Below are positions 51,818 through 59,326 of a DNA stretch of 64,000 nucleotides, one piece after another. The translations under genes were made by a program, and so were the position numbers. How positions within the stretch are numbered: position 1 is the stretch's first letter; each line of letters opens with the position of its first letter. Source of the DNA: Acidobacteriota bacterium (lineage in GTDB: Bacteria; Acidobacteriota; Terriglobia; Terriglobales; Acidobacteriaceae); contig JANYDG010000030.1 in assembly GCA_025359885.1 (NCBI GenBank), positions 1-64,000 on the forward strand. Reading direction: 5' to 3'. Under the pieces are notes generated by a model, which was not told the origin of the DNA, ran no database searches, and saw only the letters and a list, made by a program, of their open reading frames with translations.

Positions 51818-53422
51818 TTACTGCCCATGGGTACCGGTGGAGGATGCGGCTGAAGAGCTATGTGGCAGCGCCCAGGCAAACATGACCCCGCCTGCGCCGG
51901 TGACGATGTACTGTCGTCCATCGAGCAGATAAGTCATGGGTGAGGTCTGCATGCCTGCGCCGAGGCCTGCATGCCAGAGGGTCTTGCCGTCTTCGGTGCC
52001 AAGGGCGAGTATGTTGCCGTGGGCATCGCCGGTAAAGGTGATGCCGGAGTCGGTTGTGAGCACGCCAGCACCGGAGCCACCGGGGCCGACGTCATGGGAC
52101 CAGCGAATTTTGCCTGTCTGGTAGTCGATGGCTTCGATGACGCCTTTGCCCCATAGACCGTAGTCAGCCCCTGCCCAGCCGTAGGTGCCGTCGGCGGGCT
52201 TGGCGAAGTAGACGCTCCAACTGGGGTGGGCGTCGACGATGAAAAGGCCAGTCCTGGGGTCGAAGCTGGGCGAGCGGTAGTTTGTCAGGCCACCTTCGTC
52301 GGGGGCGATGAGGCGGCCGTCGGGCTTTGGTTCCTTGTCGGGATTGGGGATGGGGCGGCCGTCTTTGTCGATGCTCGTGGCCCAGTTTACCGGGCCATAG
52401 GGGACGGTCAGGAGGCTTTTTCCGGTGACGCGGTCCAGGACGAAGAAGTAGCCGTTACGCGAGGTTTGCATGAGCATCTTGCGGGGCTGGCCATGGAAGT
52501 CGGCATCAACGAGGACGGGGGTTTCGACGGCGTCCCAGTCGTGGGTGTCATGGGGGGAAGCGACAAATCCCCAGACCAGCTTGCCGGTATCGGGATTGAG
52601 AGCGACGATGCTGCAGGTCCAGGGGTCATCGCCGGGTCGGGTGGAGCCGGTGAGGACGGGGGTGGGATTTCCGGTACCCCAATAGAGCAGATTGAGGTCC
52701 GGGTCGTAGGTGCCGGTCATCCAGGTGGTGCCACCGGTGGTGCCGTTGGGGGTGTTGGTCGGGGTGGTTGCATCCCACTCCCATTGGAGTGCGCCGGTTT
52801 CAGGGTCGAAGGAGCGAAGGTAGCCGGGCAGGTTGTCGAGGTCGCCGCCGACGCCGGCGATGACGTGGGCCGGTCCATCTTTTTGCACCACCAGGGGCGA
52901 CATGGTGGACCAGTAGCCGAGCTTGACGTCGGCGATGATTTTGTCCCAGCGGACAGTGCCGTCTTTGGCATTGAGCGAAATGAGATGTGCGTCGGGCGTG
53001 GTGAAGTAGAGCCAGCCCTTATACATGGCGACTCCGCGGTGGCCGATGTGGTCGCCCTCTTTGGTGGGGTGGTTGAAGTGCCAGAGCTGGTGGCCTGAGC
53101 GCGCATCGACTGCCCAGATGTTGTCTGGAACGGTGAAATAGAGGACGCCATCGACGAGCAGTGGAGAGGACTTGATGTCGGCGGTCTGCCGGGTCTGGAA
53201 TGCCCAGGCCAGGCTCATGTTGTCGACATTCTCAGGCGTGATCTGGGTGAGGCGGCTATGGCGCTTGCCGGTGTAATCGCCGTGGTAGGTGGGCCACGAA
53301 TCGGGGGATGGACTCTGGATCTGGGTGGTCTCGAGATTCTGCGCACGCATGGAGAGGGGCGAGGCGGCGAGGGCCAGAACTCCGCAGGACGCTAAGACCA
53401 GGGTGAATCGCGACAACTTCAT
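51818..53422 (-). CDS. PQQ-dependent dehydrogenase-like beta-propeller, copy 1
   Basis: A 534-aa paralogue of copy 2 with the same blade motifs (DNIWAVDARSGHQLWHFNH; GYLRSFDPETGALQWEW; WTCSIVALNPDTGKLVWGF) and the same SPHDTHDWDAVETP segment. The signal peptide begins MKLSRFTLVLASCGVLALAAS and ends near MRAQ. The ATG at 53422 was chosen for this. Upstream in-frame ATGs (53452, 53467, 53482) fall in a 15-bp repeat and would add a repeated KSSHM tail. It lies downstream of the diheme cytochrome and upstream of copy 2; all three are probably one operon. No PQQ biosynthesis genes occur in the window. Confidence 0.88.
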   Translation of the reverse strand: MKLSRFTLVLASCGVLALAASPLSMRAQNLETTQIQSPSPDSWPTYHGDYTGKRHSRLTQITPENVDNMSLAWAFQTRQTADIKSSPLLVDGVLYFTVPDNIWAVDARSGHQLWHFNHPTKEGDHIGHRGVAMYKGWLYFTTPDAHLISLNAKDGTVRWDKIIADVKLGYWSTMSPLVVQKDGPAHVIAGVGGDLDNLPGYLRSFDPETGALQWEWDATTPTNTPNGTTGGTTWMTGTYDPDLNLLYWGTGNPTPVLTGSTRPGDDPWTCSIVALNPDTGKLVWGFVASPHDTHDWDAVETPVLVDADFHGQPRKMLMQTSRNGYFFVLDRVTGKSLLTVPYGPVNWATSIDKDGRPIPNPDKEPKPDGRLIAPDEGGLTNYRSPSFDPRTGLFIVDAHPSWSVYFAKPADGTYGWAGADYGLWGKGVIEAIDYQTGKIRWSHDVGPGGSGAGVLTTDSGITFTGDAHGNILALGTEDGKTLWHAGLGAGMQTSPMTYLLDGRQYIVTGAGGVMFAWALPHSSSAASSTGTHGQ

Positions 53423-53447
53423 CTTGAAGAGAACCTCTTGGAGCAAA

Positions 53448-53492
53448 TTCATATGGCTTGACTTCATATGGCTTGACTTCATATCGCTTGAC
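53448..53492 (-). repeat. 15-bp tandem repeat in dehydrogenase leader
   Basis: Three units of plus-strand TTCATATGGCTTGAC (the last with one change) between the cytochrome stop and the dehydrogenase start. On the minus strand each unit carries an ATG (CATATG), so the number of candidate starts grows with the repeat. Confidence 0.85.
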
Positions 53493-53503
53493 GTGGGCAG
53501 CTG

Positions 53504-54322
53504 TTACCGCAGGGTCTGCAGGTACGCCATGAGGTTGTGAATGTCGTCGTCGGTGTATTTGGGGAACATCTCGACATGGGCATCGACGGGCGAATCCACT
53601 TTGTATTTCACGTTCTCGATGCTCCAGGAGTGGTAAATGCCCTCGGCGTCGCGCAGACCAACGGTGAATTCGTCGAGGTAGGCGAGGGTTCCGGTGATGG
53701 ATTTGCCGGTAGACATGGTGACGGAGACTTTGCTGCGGGCATCGCGGGGGTAGAGCATGCGCATCTCGAGTTCGAGGCCCTTGTGGCGTGAGGCGATACC
53801 GGCGAGATCACCGGCGGGCGAGTGGCATTTGGAGCAAGTGCCGGGGCCATCGAAGAACTTCTTCCCCTGCTCGACGTTGCCTGTTTGCAGGTCGGCAACA
53901 TCGACTCCGCGCCGACCACCCTTCTCGGAGTCGGCTACCACGACCCGGGCGCGGATGAAGGCGACGAGGGAGCGCAACTCAGGCGGGGCGAAGGGAAAGG
54001 GAGGCATCTTCTTTTCGATTCGTCCCTCGTGAATTACGGCCATGATCTGGTCACCGGTCTTGTCGCCGAGGACGAGCTTGGAGCGGGTAAGATCGGGGCC
54101 GGTTTCGCCACCCATGGCGTCGCGGCCGTGGCAAAAGGCGCAACTCTGCTGAAAGAGGGCCTCTCCCTGTTTGGCGGCAGACGCATCCGTCGCCGGGGCG
54201 GGTGCCTGTGCAGCGGAGGAGGCTTGCACGGGTGGTTGAGTGAAAGCGAAGGATAGTGCCACCAGAGAAAGAACAGAAATAGAACCAAAAAGAAGGCGTT
54301 GCTTGAGCAGGTGAGTTGTCAT
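53504..54322 (-). CDS. Diheme c-type cytochrome
   Basis: A 272-aa periplasmic protein (signal peptide LLFGSISVLSLVALSFAFTQ). The first class I cytochrome c domain has heme site CAFCH and likely axial Met in KKMPPFPF. The second heme site is CSKCH, about 110 residues later. Between the second site and the C-terminal helix (DDDIHNLMAYLQTL) lies a beta-rich insert (TMSTGKSITGTLAYLDEFTVGLRDAEGIYHSW). This layout is typical of cytochromes encoded beside PQQ dehydrogenases in Acidobacteriota. Probable electron acceptor for the two propeller proteins downstream. The ATG at 54322 was preferred over 54358 because it places the signal peptide at the N-terminus. Confidence 0.88.
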   Translation of the reverse strand: MTTHLLKQRLLFGSISVLSLVALSFAFTQPPVQASSAAQAPAPATDASAAKQGEALFQQSCAFCHGRDAMGGETGPDLTRSKLVLGDKTGDQIMAVIHEGRIEKKMPPFPFAPPELRSLVAFIRARVVVADSEKGGRRGVDVADLQTGNVEQGKKFFDGPGTCSKCHSPAGDLAGIASRHKGLELEMRMLYPRDARSKVSVTMSTGKSITGTLAYLDEFTVGLRDAEGIYHSWSIENVKYKVDSPVDAHVEMFPKYTDDDIHNLMAYLQTLR

Positions 54323-54744
54323 GCGAATTAAAGCGCTCCACTTGTATCTCGCCGACATGGGGGCGGCGAAATAAAATTCATTCAGGATTTCTGAATAGGC
54401 CCCTCTGATTTGTTGCGGAATCTCAAAAGGAAGAAAGCGTTACCATGCGGACCTGGGAAATGATCCCAGCTTTCTTCTTTTCTATTTTGCGTTCGTGCTG
54501 GAGCTGGGTTCGTTGCCTGATTCCGAACAAGTATAGCGTCTCAGAATGATGTTGCGGAAGTCGCTTAAATCTCTTGTTTCAATTCCAATTCAAACACCAG
54601 AAGTGCGGGGCTCTCGCTATACTAGTCCGGAGCCGAGCTGAATTTGCACCGGGGAATCCCTGCCACGGGGGTGAGCCGAGGCGCTGTGCGGTTGACACTG
54701 CAGCGCAATTTGCGAAGAGCTATCGGAAGCTTCCCGGGGGTTGG
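54323..54744. promoter_or_regulatory. Divergent control region between cytochrome operons (422 bp)
   Basis: It contains a perfect inverted repeat ATTCAG-GATTT-CTGAAT (54380-54396), close to the minus-strand cytochrome start and a possible operator. A composite hairpin AAGAAAG...CTGGGA-AATGA-TCCCAG...CTTTCTT (54431-54476) is followed by T-rich CTTTTCTATTTTG, an intrinsic-terminator-like or attenuator structure for plus-strand transcripts. A -10-like TATACT at 54618-54623 lacks a clear -35. A 34-codon open frame (54445-54549) lies inside. The region is notably less GC-rich than its surroundings. Confidence 0.45.
54445..54549 (+). CDS. Candidate small ORF (34 aa), possible leader peptide
   Basis: The ATG at 54445 has AAGGA about 12-14 nt upstream. 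The peptide is hydrophobic and Trp-rich (three Trp, two Cys; core IPAFFFSILRSCWSWVRCLI) with a short polar tail. It lies 195 bp before the ActE-like gene and overlaps the terminator-like hairpin, an arrangement seen in attenuators and in small membrane proteins. There is no homology evidence, and chance cannot be excluded. Confidence 0.3.
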   Translation: MRTWEMIPAFFFSILRSCWSWVRCLIPNKYSVSE

Positions 54745-55842
54745 ATGAAGTACAAGTCAAAGCGCGCTGCCCTGGCATGCGTGGGTTTGCTGGGGTTGCT
54801 GTTTTTTGTTGGTTGCCGACAGGACATGCAGGACCAGCCCAAGTTCATTCCGCAACGCCATTCTGCATTTTTCCAGGATGGCCGATCAGCGCGGCCCAAG
54901 GTGCCGGGGACGGTTTCGCGTTCTGAGCCGCTTGAGGACGGATACTTTTATACTGGCCTGATCAATGGCGCCGAAGGAAATGCTCTGCCGTTCGCGGCGA
55001 ATCTTACGGTGCTCATGCGAGGCAAGGAGCGCTTTAACATCTACTGCTCACCCTGCCACTCGCGCGTTGGTAACGGGATGGGCGCCATTGTTGGACGGGG
55101 ATACAAATCAGCCGGAAATTTTCAGGGAACCCGTCTAAGGCAGGCTCCGCTGGGCCACTTTTTCTTTGTGATGTCGCACGGTTACGGAGCAATGCCGAGC
55201 TACCGGGTAGAGCTGGCACCGGAAGACCGGTGGGCTGTCGCAGCCTACATTCGCGCACTCCAGCTGAGCCAGAATGCGACCAGCGCGGATGTTCCCAGCG
55301 GGGCGAAGGTCGCCACGGTGACGGATCTGCTGGAAAAGGCGAGCTACTCGAAGAACTTTCTGGATTCGTGGGGTGTTACGGCAGACGACGACAGGTCGTC
55401 AGGGACCCCGGAGGTTGCGACAGCTTTACCGGTGGCCGCGCCGCCCGCAGCAATAAAGTCGGCGGCTGACGCTAATGCAAAGAAGACAGACGCGACCGCT
55501 CTCTCAAAGGAATTGAAAGCCGGCGGCGCCCAAACCGTCGGCAAAGACGGCAAGCAGCCGGTGGCGGTAGCGGAGGCGCATGCAGCCGCGGCACATAAGG
55601 GAGACCCGGAGCATGGCAAGGTGATCTATTCGGCCAATTGCATGGTCTGCCACCAGGCTTCACGCGCTGGCATTCCGCCTATCTTCCCTTCCCTGCTGGG
55701 CATTGTGGAGACGGATGGAGAGGCCAAGGTGCGAAGGGTTGTGAAGGAAGGAGTGGCTGACGCGAAGCCGCCGATGCCCCCTCATCCGGACTTCAAAGAC
55801 TCTGACTTTGATGATCTGATCGCCTATCTGCGCACGAAATAG
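54745..55842 (+). CDS. ActE-like monoheme cytochrome fused to a second cytochrome c domain
   Basis: A 365-aa lipoprotein (CVGLLGLLFFVGC, lipobox near residue 23). Residues 25-190 match the ActE subunit of alternative complex III: MQDQPKFIPQRHSAFFQDG, RPKVPGTV, ERFNIYCSPCHSRVGNGMG with heme site CSPCH, YGAMPSYRVEL (axial Met) and DRWAVAAYIRALQLSQ. An Ala/Lys linker of about 80 residues then leads to a second class I cytochrome with CMVCH, PPMPPHP and DDLIAYLRTK. No other act genes lie nearby, so this is an orphan or relocated subunit. It may shuttle electrons from the adjacent PQQ dehydrogenase/cytochrome system. The ATG at 54745 was chosen for the lipoprotein signal. Confidence 0.85.
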   Translation: MKYKSKRAALACVGLLGLLFFVGCRQDMQDQPKFIPQRHSAFFQDGRSARPKVPGTVSRSEPLEDGYFYTGLINGAEGNALPFAANLTVLMRGKERFNIYCSPCHSRVGNGMGAIVGRGYKSAGNFQGTRLRQAPLGHFFFVMSHGYGAMPSYRVELAPEDRWAVAAYIRALQLSQNATSADVPSGAKVATVTDLLEKASYSKNFLDSWGVTADDDRSSGTPEVATALPVAAPPAAIKSAADANAKKTDATALSKELKAGGAQTVGKDGKQPVAVAEAHAAAAHKGDPEHGKVIYSANCMVCHQASRAGIPPIFPSLLGIVETDGEAKVRRVVKEGVADAKPPMPPHPDFKDSDFDDLIAYLRTK

Positions 55843-55890
55843 AGGACAAAAGCAGACAAGGCCGTTGGTGTCGCGGCACTTCAAAGAAAA

Positions 55891-55980
55891 GGGCAGGCTC
55901 CAGACCGAGATGTATCGGTGGGGCGTGCCCTTTGCCGGTTACGGGGAGCAGCCTGCTGAATCTCAGACCCACCAGGCTGC
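55891..55980. terminator. Convergent terminator region with two hairpins
   Basis: The first structure pairs GGGCA with TGCCC (55891-55930, inner CCGA/TCGG) and is followed by TTTGCC on the plus strand. The second, GCAGCCTG / CAGGCTGC (55948-55955, 55973-55980), spans the end of the minus-strand isomerase gene. Confidence 0.4.
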
Positions 55981-56922
55981 TGCGGGCGTTTCCTTGAGGA
56001 CGATTTCGTTGAGGAACCGTGCGGCGCGGCTCAGACCTTCATCCGGAGAGAGCAGGCTGTCTTCATGCTCGATGGAAAGGACGTCATCGTAGCCGAACAG
56101 ACGCAGGGTGGAGACAAATTCCTTCCACCACTCGGCTCCGTGGCCGTAGCCGCAGGTGCGGAAGATCCAGCCTCGGTTGCGCTCATCGGTGTAGGGTTTG
56201 GTATCGAGAACGCCGGTGCGGGTGAGGTTGACGGGGTACATCTGGGTGTCTTTTGCGTGGACATGGAAGATGGCATCGCCGAGGATGCGGATGGCGGCAA
56301 TGGGGTCGATTCCCTGCCAGAACATGTGGCTGGGATCGTAGTTGCAGCCGAGAGCCGGGCCGGCGATGGAGCGCAGGCGGAGCATGGTTTCAGGACTGTA
56401 GACAACGAAGCCGGGGTGCATTTCGATAGCGATGCGGACGCCGTGGTCGGAGGCGAATCTGGCGCGGTCAATCCAATAAGGCCCGACGACTTTATCCCAC
56501 TGCCAGGCAAGCACGTCAAGGTACTCGGGAGGCCAGGGGCACGTGACCCAGTTGGGGGCCTTGGCGCCGGGTTGATCGCCGGGGCAGCCTGAGAAATCGA
56601 CGACGGTCGAAACGCCGAGTTTTTCGGCGAGGAGGATGGTTTTGCGATTCACTTCCTGGGCCGCGCCGGCCTGCGCCGGGTCAGGATGCAGGGGGTTGCT
56701 GTGACAACTGAGGGCGCTGATCGAGAATTCGTGCTTTTGCAAGAGAGCCTTGAAGCTCTCGATAGCAGCCGCATCTTCCAGCATTCCGAGGTCGCAGTGT
56801 GCGCTGCCCGGATAGCTGCCAGTGGCCAGCTCAACGGTAGAAATATCCAGCGTCTTGAGCTTGGCCAAAACCGTTTCGAGCGATAGCTGCGACAGCAGGG
56901 GGGTGAATACTCCCAATCTCAT
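55963..56922 (-). CDS. Sugar phosphate isomerase/epimerase (AP_endonuc_2 TIM barrel)
   Basis: A 319-aa cytoplasmic-looking xylose-isomerase-like TIM barrel. It begins MRLGVFTPLLSQLSLETVLA. Metal/active-site strands are seen: IAIEMHPGFVVYS (Glu), LGCNYDPSHMFWQGID (Asp, His), IFHVHAKDTQ (His/Lys/Asp) and LSIEHEDS (Glu). Family members are sugar isomerases, epimerases or dehydratase/lyases; the exact reaction cannot be read. It follows the Gfo/Idh gene by 69 bp in a three-gene operon with ThuA, so it probably acts on an oxidised or keto sugar. Confidence 0.88.
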   Translation of the reverse strand: MRLGVFTPLLSQLSLETVLAKLKTLDISTVELATGSYPGSAHCDLGMLEDAAAIESFKALLQKHEFSISALSCHSNPLHPDPAQAGAAQEVNRKTILLAEKLGVSTVVDFSGCPGDQPGAKAPNWVTCPWPPEYLDVLAWQWDKVVGPYWIDRARFASDHGVRIAIEMHPGFVVYSPETMLRLRSIAGPALGCNYDPSHMFWQGIDPIAAIRILGDAIFHVHAKDTQMYPVNLTRTGVLDTKPYTDERNRGWIFRTCGYGHGAEWWKEFVSTLRLFGYDDVLSIEHEDSLLSPDEGLSRAARFLNEIVLKETPAAAWWV

Positions 56923-56991
56923 TCCTAAGGCTCCCGTTTCAAATTCTGGTTGTCATCATGCACTGCCGATGGGAGAGTTGTCACTGGGGTT

Positions 56992-58164
56992 CTACGAACC
57001 GGCTGGATGGAATTGAACTGGCTCCCAGACGCCCCCGGCGCGGCTGCTGCGGAGCATGGCGTCGACGAGGCAGACGGAGCGATAGCCGTCTTCAAAAGTG
57101 GGCAACATGGAGGGTTTGGTGGCAGGCGTGGCCCCGGCCTGGATCCAGCCATAGGCGTCGCGGATGAGGTTGCAGAAGGCGTCTGCCCAGGACTCCTGAT
57201 GGCCGCCGGGCAGGTGGGTGTAGCGCAGAGCGTCTTCTGAAACCAGGGAAGGATCCTTGGCCAGGAGCTCGTTGGCGCGGTTATGGCGGCCGATCCAGAG
57301 CTCGTTTTGCTGCTCCTGCTTCCATTTCAGCGAGAGGTTGCGGCCGTTGACTTCGAGGACCAGGTCGTTCTTGTGGCCGGGCAGCACCTGGCCGACCGAG
57401 AAACAGCCCTTGGCACCGTTTTCAAAGCGCAGGAGCACGCTGGCCAGATCTTCTGACCGCACATCAACCGGCACGCGATCTGCCCCGGCCTTGGACGAGA
57501 AGGCCTCAGCCGAAGCTCCTGCCGAATAGCGCACTGGAATGACGGTGGTGATGTCGGCGAGGACCGATACGATTTTGAGGCCTGAAACATGCTCGGCGAG
57601 ATCGCACCAATGGGAGCCAATATCGCCAAGGGCAGAGGTTGCGCCGCCCTTGGCTGGATCGGAGCGCCAGGAGTAGACGTTGGGGTCGGCCATCCAATCC
57701 TGGAGGTAGTGCCCGTGGACGAAGCTCAGGTCGCCGCTTTCGCCTTTGGCTACCATGCCCCGTGCCTGCTGCACGAGCGGATTGCCACGGTAGTTGAAGG
57801 TGACGACGTGGGCTACTCCTGCAGCCAGGGCGGCGTCGCGCATTTGCCGCCCTTCGTCTGGATTGATGGCCAAGGGCTTGTCGGAAATGACGTGCTTGCC
57901 CGCCGCAAGAGCTGCCAGGGTAACGGGCAGATGCAGGTAGTTGGGCGTGGTGTTGTGGATGACGTCCACAGCCGGGTCTGCGATCAGGTCGTGGTAGTTG
58001 CCGTAAGCGCGATCCACCTTGTATTCGTGCGCTTTCTTTTCGGCGGACGCCTGGGAGGAGCCAGCAACTGCGATCACATCGACATCGCCGAGCCGCCGCA
58101 CTGCGTCGATGTGGTGCCGGGCCACAAATCCGGGGCCGACCAGGCCCATTCCGAGTCTTTTCAT
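56992..58164 (-). CDS. Gfo/Idh/MocA family oxidoreductase
   Basis: A 390-aa NAD(P)-dependent sugar dehydrogenase-type enzyme. The Rossmann fold is seen at GLVGPGFVARHHIDA (7-21); the expected GxGxxG is GPGFVA. The conserved EKP is DKP (Asp95-Lys96-Pro97) in HVISDKPLA. The C-terminal domain has GDIGSHWCDLAEHVSG, where the His is the usual catalytic residue, and RSEDLASVLLRFENGAKG. There is no twin-Arg signal, so it is cytoplasmic. It is grouped with ThuA (35 bp upstream) and the TIM-barrel isomerase, a combination linked to 3-keto-sugar metabolism in other bacteria. Confidence 0.9.
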   Translation of the reverse strand: MKRLGMGLVGPGFVARHHIDAVRRLGDVDVIAVAGSSQASAEKKAHEYKVDRAYGNYHDLIADPAVDVIHNTTPNYLHLPVTLAALAAGKHVISDKPLAINPDEGRQMRDAALAAGVAHVVTFNYRGNPLVQQARGMVAKGESGDLSFVHGHYLQDWMADPNVYSWRSDPAKGGATSALGDIGSHWCDLAEHVSGLKIVSVLADITTVIPVRYSAGASAEAFSSKAGADRVPVDVRSEDLASVLLRFENGAKGCFSVGQVLPGHKNDLVLEVNGRNLSLKWKQEQQNELWIGRHNRANELLAKDPSLVSEDALRYTHLPGGHQESWADAFCNLIRDAYGWIQAGATPATKPSMLPTFEDGYRSVCLVDAMLRSSRAGGVWEPVQFHPAGS

Positions 58165-58199
58165 CGATTCCTCTTCGTCGCAACTTTGTGGAAAGAGAT

Positions 58200-59084
58200 C
58201 TACCGGGCTGCCGGTTTGGCGTGGGTGGCGGTGCTGCCCTCTGTCATGCCGAGCGCCCAGCGTACGGCCTCAAAGTACATCTTGCGAATGTCGGGATCGT
58301 CCCAGGCTTCTTCGGTATGGCCGAGCGTGGAGTAGAAGACGCGACCCTTGCCGTACATCTTGCTCCAGGCGACGGGGAAGTCATGGTCGGTGCGATGGAT
58401 GCGGGTGTTCTTGGGGTCAAAGTTCAGCTTGGAGGCGTCGAGGCTGAGCAGGACGTTGACCTTGTCGCGGGACCATGATTTGGGCTGATAGATCTCGTCG
58501 AACTTCACAAAAGCTTTGGGGAAGTGGCGCACGGCGGGGAAATCCGGGTCTTCTGTCAGGATGGGTGCCTGGAAGGTGGTCCAGGGATGCTCGTCGAACC
58601 ATCCGCCGATCATTTCGCCGTATTCCGGCCATTTGTAGTTGGTGTCGAGCGCGGCGTGGATACCGATGAAGGCTTTGCCATCGTCATGGATGAAGGAGAG
58701 CATGTCTGCCTTTTGACTGTCGTCCATGTCCAGCTCTGAGGTGGTGCTGGCAAAGATGATCAAGTCAAAGTAGTTGAGATTTTTGGTATTGCGGCCTAGG
58801 TCTTTCTTGGTGAGCAACTCGGTATCGGTGCGCATCGTGGTGTCCCACAGGCCGCTCTCTTTGCCGAGGTTGAAGATGGTTGCCATGGCGGTTGAGACGG
58901 AATCGTGCTCGAAGCCCTTGGTTTGTCCAATGACGAGCACATGTTTGAGGTGAATCTGCTTGCTGTGGGGTGCGGCTGGCAGGGTTTCAAGAGAAGTGCT
59001 CTGGCCAGGCAAGGGTCTGGAAAACGTCATTGCCAGACCCATCAGGGCGAGGGAAAGCAGCATGGTACCTCGGTGAACGCGCAC
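58200..59084 (-). CDS. ThuA-like domain protein
   Basis: A 294-aa protein from the GTG at 59084, which has AGGAG five bases upstream. The long frame further upstream (to 59522) is non-coding. A signal peptide (MLLSLALMGLAMTFSRPLPGQS) sends it out of the cytoplasm. The ThuA domain covers most of the rest: KHVLVIGQTKGFEHDSVSTA, LNYFDLIIFASTTSELDMDD, GKAFIGIHAALDTNY, EYGEMIGGWFDEHPW, DFPVAWSKMYGKGRVFYSTLGHTEEAW. The fold is glutamine-amidotransferase-like. ThuA homologues act on keto-disaccharides or occur in oxidative sugar pathways. It is the first gene of the ThuA-Gfo-isomerase operon. Confidence 0.9.
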   Translation of the reverse strand: MRVHRGTMLLSLALMGLAMTFSRPLPGQSTSLETLPAAPHSKQIHLKHVLVIGQTKGFEHDSVSTAMATIFNLGKESGLWDTTMRTDTELLTKKDLGRNTKNLNYFDLIIFASTTSELDMDDSQKADMLSFIHDDGKAFIGIHAALDTNYKWPEYGEMIGGWFDEHPWTTFQAPILTEDPDFPAVRHFPKAFVKFDEIYQPKSWSRDKVNVLLSLDASKLNFDPKNTRIHRTDHDFPVAWSKMYGKGRVFYSTLGHTEEAWDDPDIRKMYFEAVRWALGMTEGSTATHAKPAAR

Positions 59085-59326
59085 GTTGACTCCTGTTTGA
59101 AGATTGCAATCTAAGTTTGTAGCCTGAAGCTGATTGAGTTGAGGGAAGTCCCGGGGTCTGGTTCCAGCGAAAATCGGTTTATTGGCTGCGAACTGCACTG
59201 CCCGGTGCGACCTGGTTCGGCGCAGTTGCTGGCTGTTTTTTGGTTCGCAAAGGAGTGTACGCGGGTATTGCCGGGGTATGCAACCGCCGGGGTGTTGCCG
59301 GAGGCCCTGGGGATTTTCAGAAGGCG

